Below, piece by piece: positions 46,562 through 47,537 of a stretch of DNA of 47,537 bases. The stretch covers positions 1-47,537 of the forward strand of contig NZ_JADEWC010000028.1 of NCBI RefSeq assembly GCF_015207825.1, read 5' to 3'. This DNA is from Cyanobacterium stanieri LEGE 03274. GTDB lineage: Bacteria; Cyanobacteriota; Cyanobacteriia; Cyanobacteriales; Cyanobacteriaceae. The notes under the pieces are model-generated. The model had not been told where the DNA came from, did not search any database, and saw only the letters and a program-made list of their open reading frames with translations. Positions within the stretch are counted from its first letter, which is position 1, and the number at the start of each line of letters is the position of its first letter. A program made the translations under genes and the position numbers.

Positions 46562-47197
46562 ATGACAGAAACCATTATCCCCATAGATGACTTAATCACA
46601 GCCGTAGAAAAAGCCGATTCAGCCCCCAAATTGTTTTTAGCAGTCAGTAACTTAGCTAAAGTGCGATCGCCCCTAGCCATTCCCACCCTCATCGAAGTAT
46701 TGGGATACAATAATCCAGGCGCCGCCGTAGCCGCCACAGAAGGCTTAATTGCCATCGGCAAACCCGCCGTCACATCCCTCCTCGAAAACGTTGACGACTA
46801 CAACTACGGAGCAAGGGCATGGGCTATTAGAGTCTTTGCAGGAATCGGCGACCCCCGCGCCCTACAATTATTGTTAAAAGCCGCCAGTAGTGACTTTTCC
46901 CTGAGCGTGAGAAGGGCTGCCACCAAAGGACTAGGGAGCATCACATGGTCAGAAATTCCCCCCGAAAACCGACCCCAAGCCCAACAAAAAGTATTAGATA
47001 CCCTTCTCATTACCGCCCAAGATGGAGAATGGGTGGTACGTTATGCTACCGTTGTTTCCTTAGGAAATCTATATCAGGCCGTAGATAACCAAAACATGAA
47101 ACATATCATTCAAAAAACCCTGATTAACCTCAAAGAAGATGACGAAGAAATAGCCATTCAAACTCGCTCAACATTAGCTCTTCGACATCTTACTTAA
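46562..47197 (+). CDS. cpcF: Phycocyanin alpha-subunit bilin lyase, CpcF type
   Basis: CpcE and CpcF together attach phycocyanobilin to Cys-84 of the phycocyanin alpha subunit. The 211 residues from ATG 46562 form HEAT-like repeats; the signature LIEVLGYNNPGAAVAATEGL, followed by DYNYGARAWAIRVFAGIGDP and SVRRAATKGLG, matches CpcF. A TTG two codons upstream (46556) is possible. CpcE is not in the window, and the phycocyanin operon is elsewhere, which is common. Other E/F-type lyases such as PecF or NblB are less likely. Confidence 0.85.
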   Translation: MTETIIPIDDLITAVEKADSAPKLFLAVSNLAKVRSPLAIPTLIEVLGYNNPGAAVAATEGLIAIGKPAVTSLLENVDDYNYGARAWAIRVFAGIGDPRALQLLLKAASSDFSLSVRRAATKGLGSITWSEIPPENRPQAQQKVLDTLLITAQDGEWVVRYATVVSLGNLYQAVDNQNMKHIIQKTLINLKEDDEEIAIQTRSTLALRHLT

Positions 47198-47315
47198 ACT
47201 TTTGTGACAAACAGATTAAACTTCTAAACCCTATATTTTATAAAGTTTTCACCGACATATCTTCTTCTATGTGTAACAAAAAGTAACAGTTTTTTGAGTT
47301 TTTTTCATAAAATCC

Positions 47316-47344
47316 TTGACAAAACTTTACATATTCGTTAATAT
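47316..47344 (+). promoter_or_regulatory. psbA promoter
   Basis: A consensus-like sigma-70 promoter: TTGACA (47316-47321), a 17-bp spacer and TAATAT (47339-47344). It predicts a start near 47351 and a leader of about 60 nt before the psbA ATG. Confidence 0.8.
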
Positions 47345-47410
47345 ATAAATGTGAGGCAAACAACTTCACACAAAGTACCTAGAAAAATTCATAACGCAAT
47401 CATATAACAT

Positions 47411-47537
47411 ATGACTACCACTTTACAACAACAACAGTCTTCCGCATGGGAGCAGTTTTGTCAGTGGATCACTTCTACCAACAACCGCTTATATGTAGGT
47501 TGGTTCGGTGTATTAATGATCCCTTGTTTATTAACTG
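47411..47537 (+). CDS. psbA: Photosystem II D1 protein, 5' part
   Basis: The first 42 codons of psbA, cut by the end of the window. It reads [20 protein letters not shown] followed by [20 protein letters not shown], the start of D1, which with D2 forms the PSII reaction centre and turns over rapidly in light. A strong promoter lies just upstream. Whether this copy is a standard or stress-induced form cannot be judged because the diagnostic residue near position 130 is outside the window. Confidence 0.97.
   Translation, partial: MTTTLQQQQSSAWEQFCQWITSTNNRLYVGWFGVLMIPCLLT

Overview
The window is a stretch of cyanobacterial chromosome. It carries photosystem II genes (psbY, psbD-psbC, psbM and the start of psbA), a phycobilisome rod-core linker and a CpcF-type bilin lyase subunit, the dark chlorophyll reductase genes chlL/chlN, CP12, ndhH, and a split-intein dnaE half. 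The DNA is AT-rich. The octamer GCGATCGC (HIP1), a cyanobacterial signature, occurs about 34 times where less than one is expected by chance. Gene content and base composition fit a unicellular low-GC genus such as Cyanobacterium or Geminocystis; that genus guess is inference.

Layout. 0.1-6.8 kb: era, a small membrane protein, a TIGR03792-type protein, ilvE, a thioredoxin, a class I aminotransferase, psbY and mnmE. 6.8-13.4 kb: a dispersed repeat complex, then a TM-anchored helical-repeat protein, a degenerate GTPase with a DUF697 end and a TIGR04282 glycosyltransferase-like gene, then nadE. 13.4-19.2 kb: a GntR regulator (probably PlmA), a CURT1/CAAD thylakoid protein, lepB, a metal-binding lipoprotein, the C-terminal half of split DnaE polymerase and a secreted beta-rich protein. 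19.4-24.9 kb: the overlapping psbD-psbC operon, yjbQ, a GlcE-like flavoprotein and desC. 25-32.6 kb: clpC, pdxJ, a 49-residue gene, ndhH, an RlmL-like methyltransferase and cpcG. 33-38 kb: a thioesterase, thrB, nrtS, a TPR protein, an unrecognised membrane protein with four CxxC knuckles and a tnpB remnant. 38-47.5 kb: chlN, a DUF5331 gene and chlL, a ctpA-like protease, psbM, a Lon N-domain protein, a SmtB-type regulator, CP12, a DUF3177 protein, a small conserved protein, cpcF and the first 127 nt of psbA.

How it fits together. Much of the content serves thylakoid biogenesis: D1, D2, CP43, PsbM, PsbY, a D1-processing-type protease, CURT1, ClpC, DesC, and chlorophyll and phycobilisome genes. 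They are scattered as single genes or short operons, several with clear hairpin terminators, rather than forming one cluster.

I found no large novel defence or biosynthetic system. The most unusual content is in intergenic DNA. A small non-autonomous element of about 115-140 bp with terminal inverted repeats has two copies flanked by 6-bp duplications. One of these sits inside a two-hairpin repeat whose uninterrupted version occurs elsewhere in the window, so filled and empty sites are both present. There is also a 3' remnant of an IS605-type tnpB fused in frame behind the chlN stop, heptamer repeats that form the end of thrB, and a long nested hairpin after psbM. No tRNA, rRNA or CRISPR array was seen.
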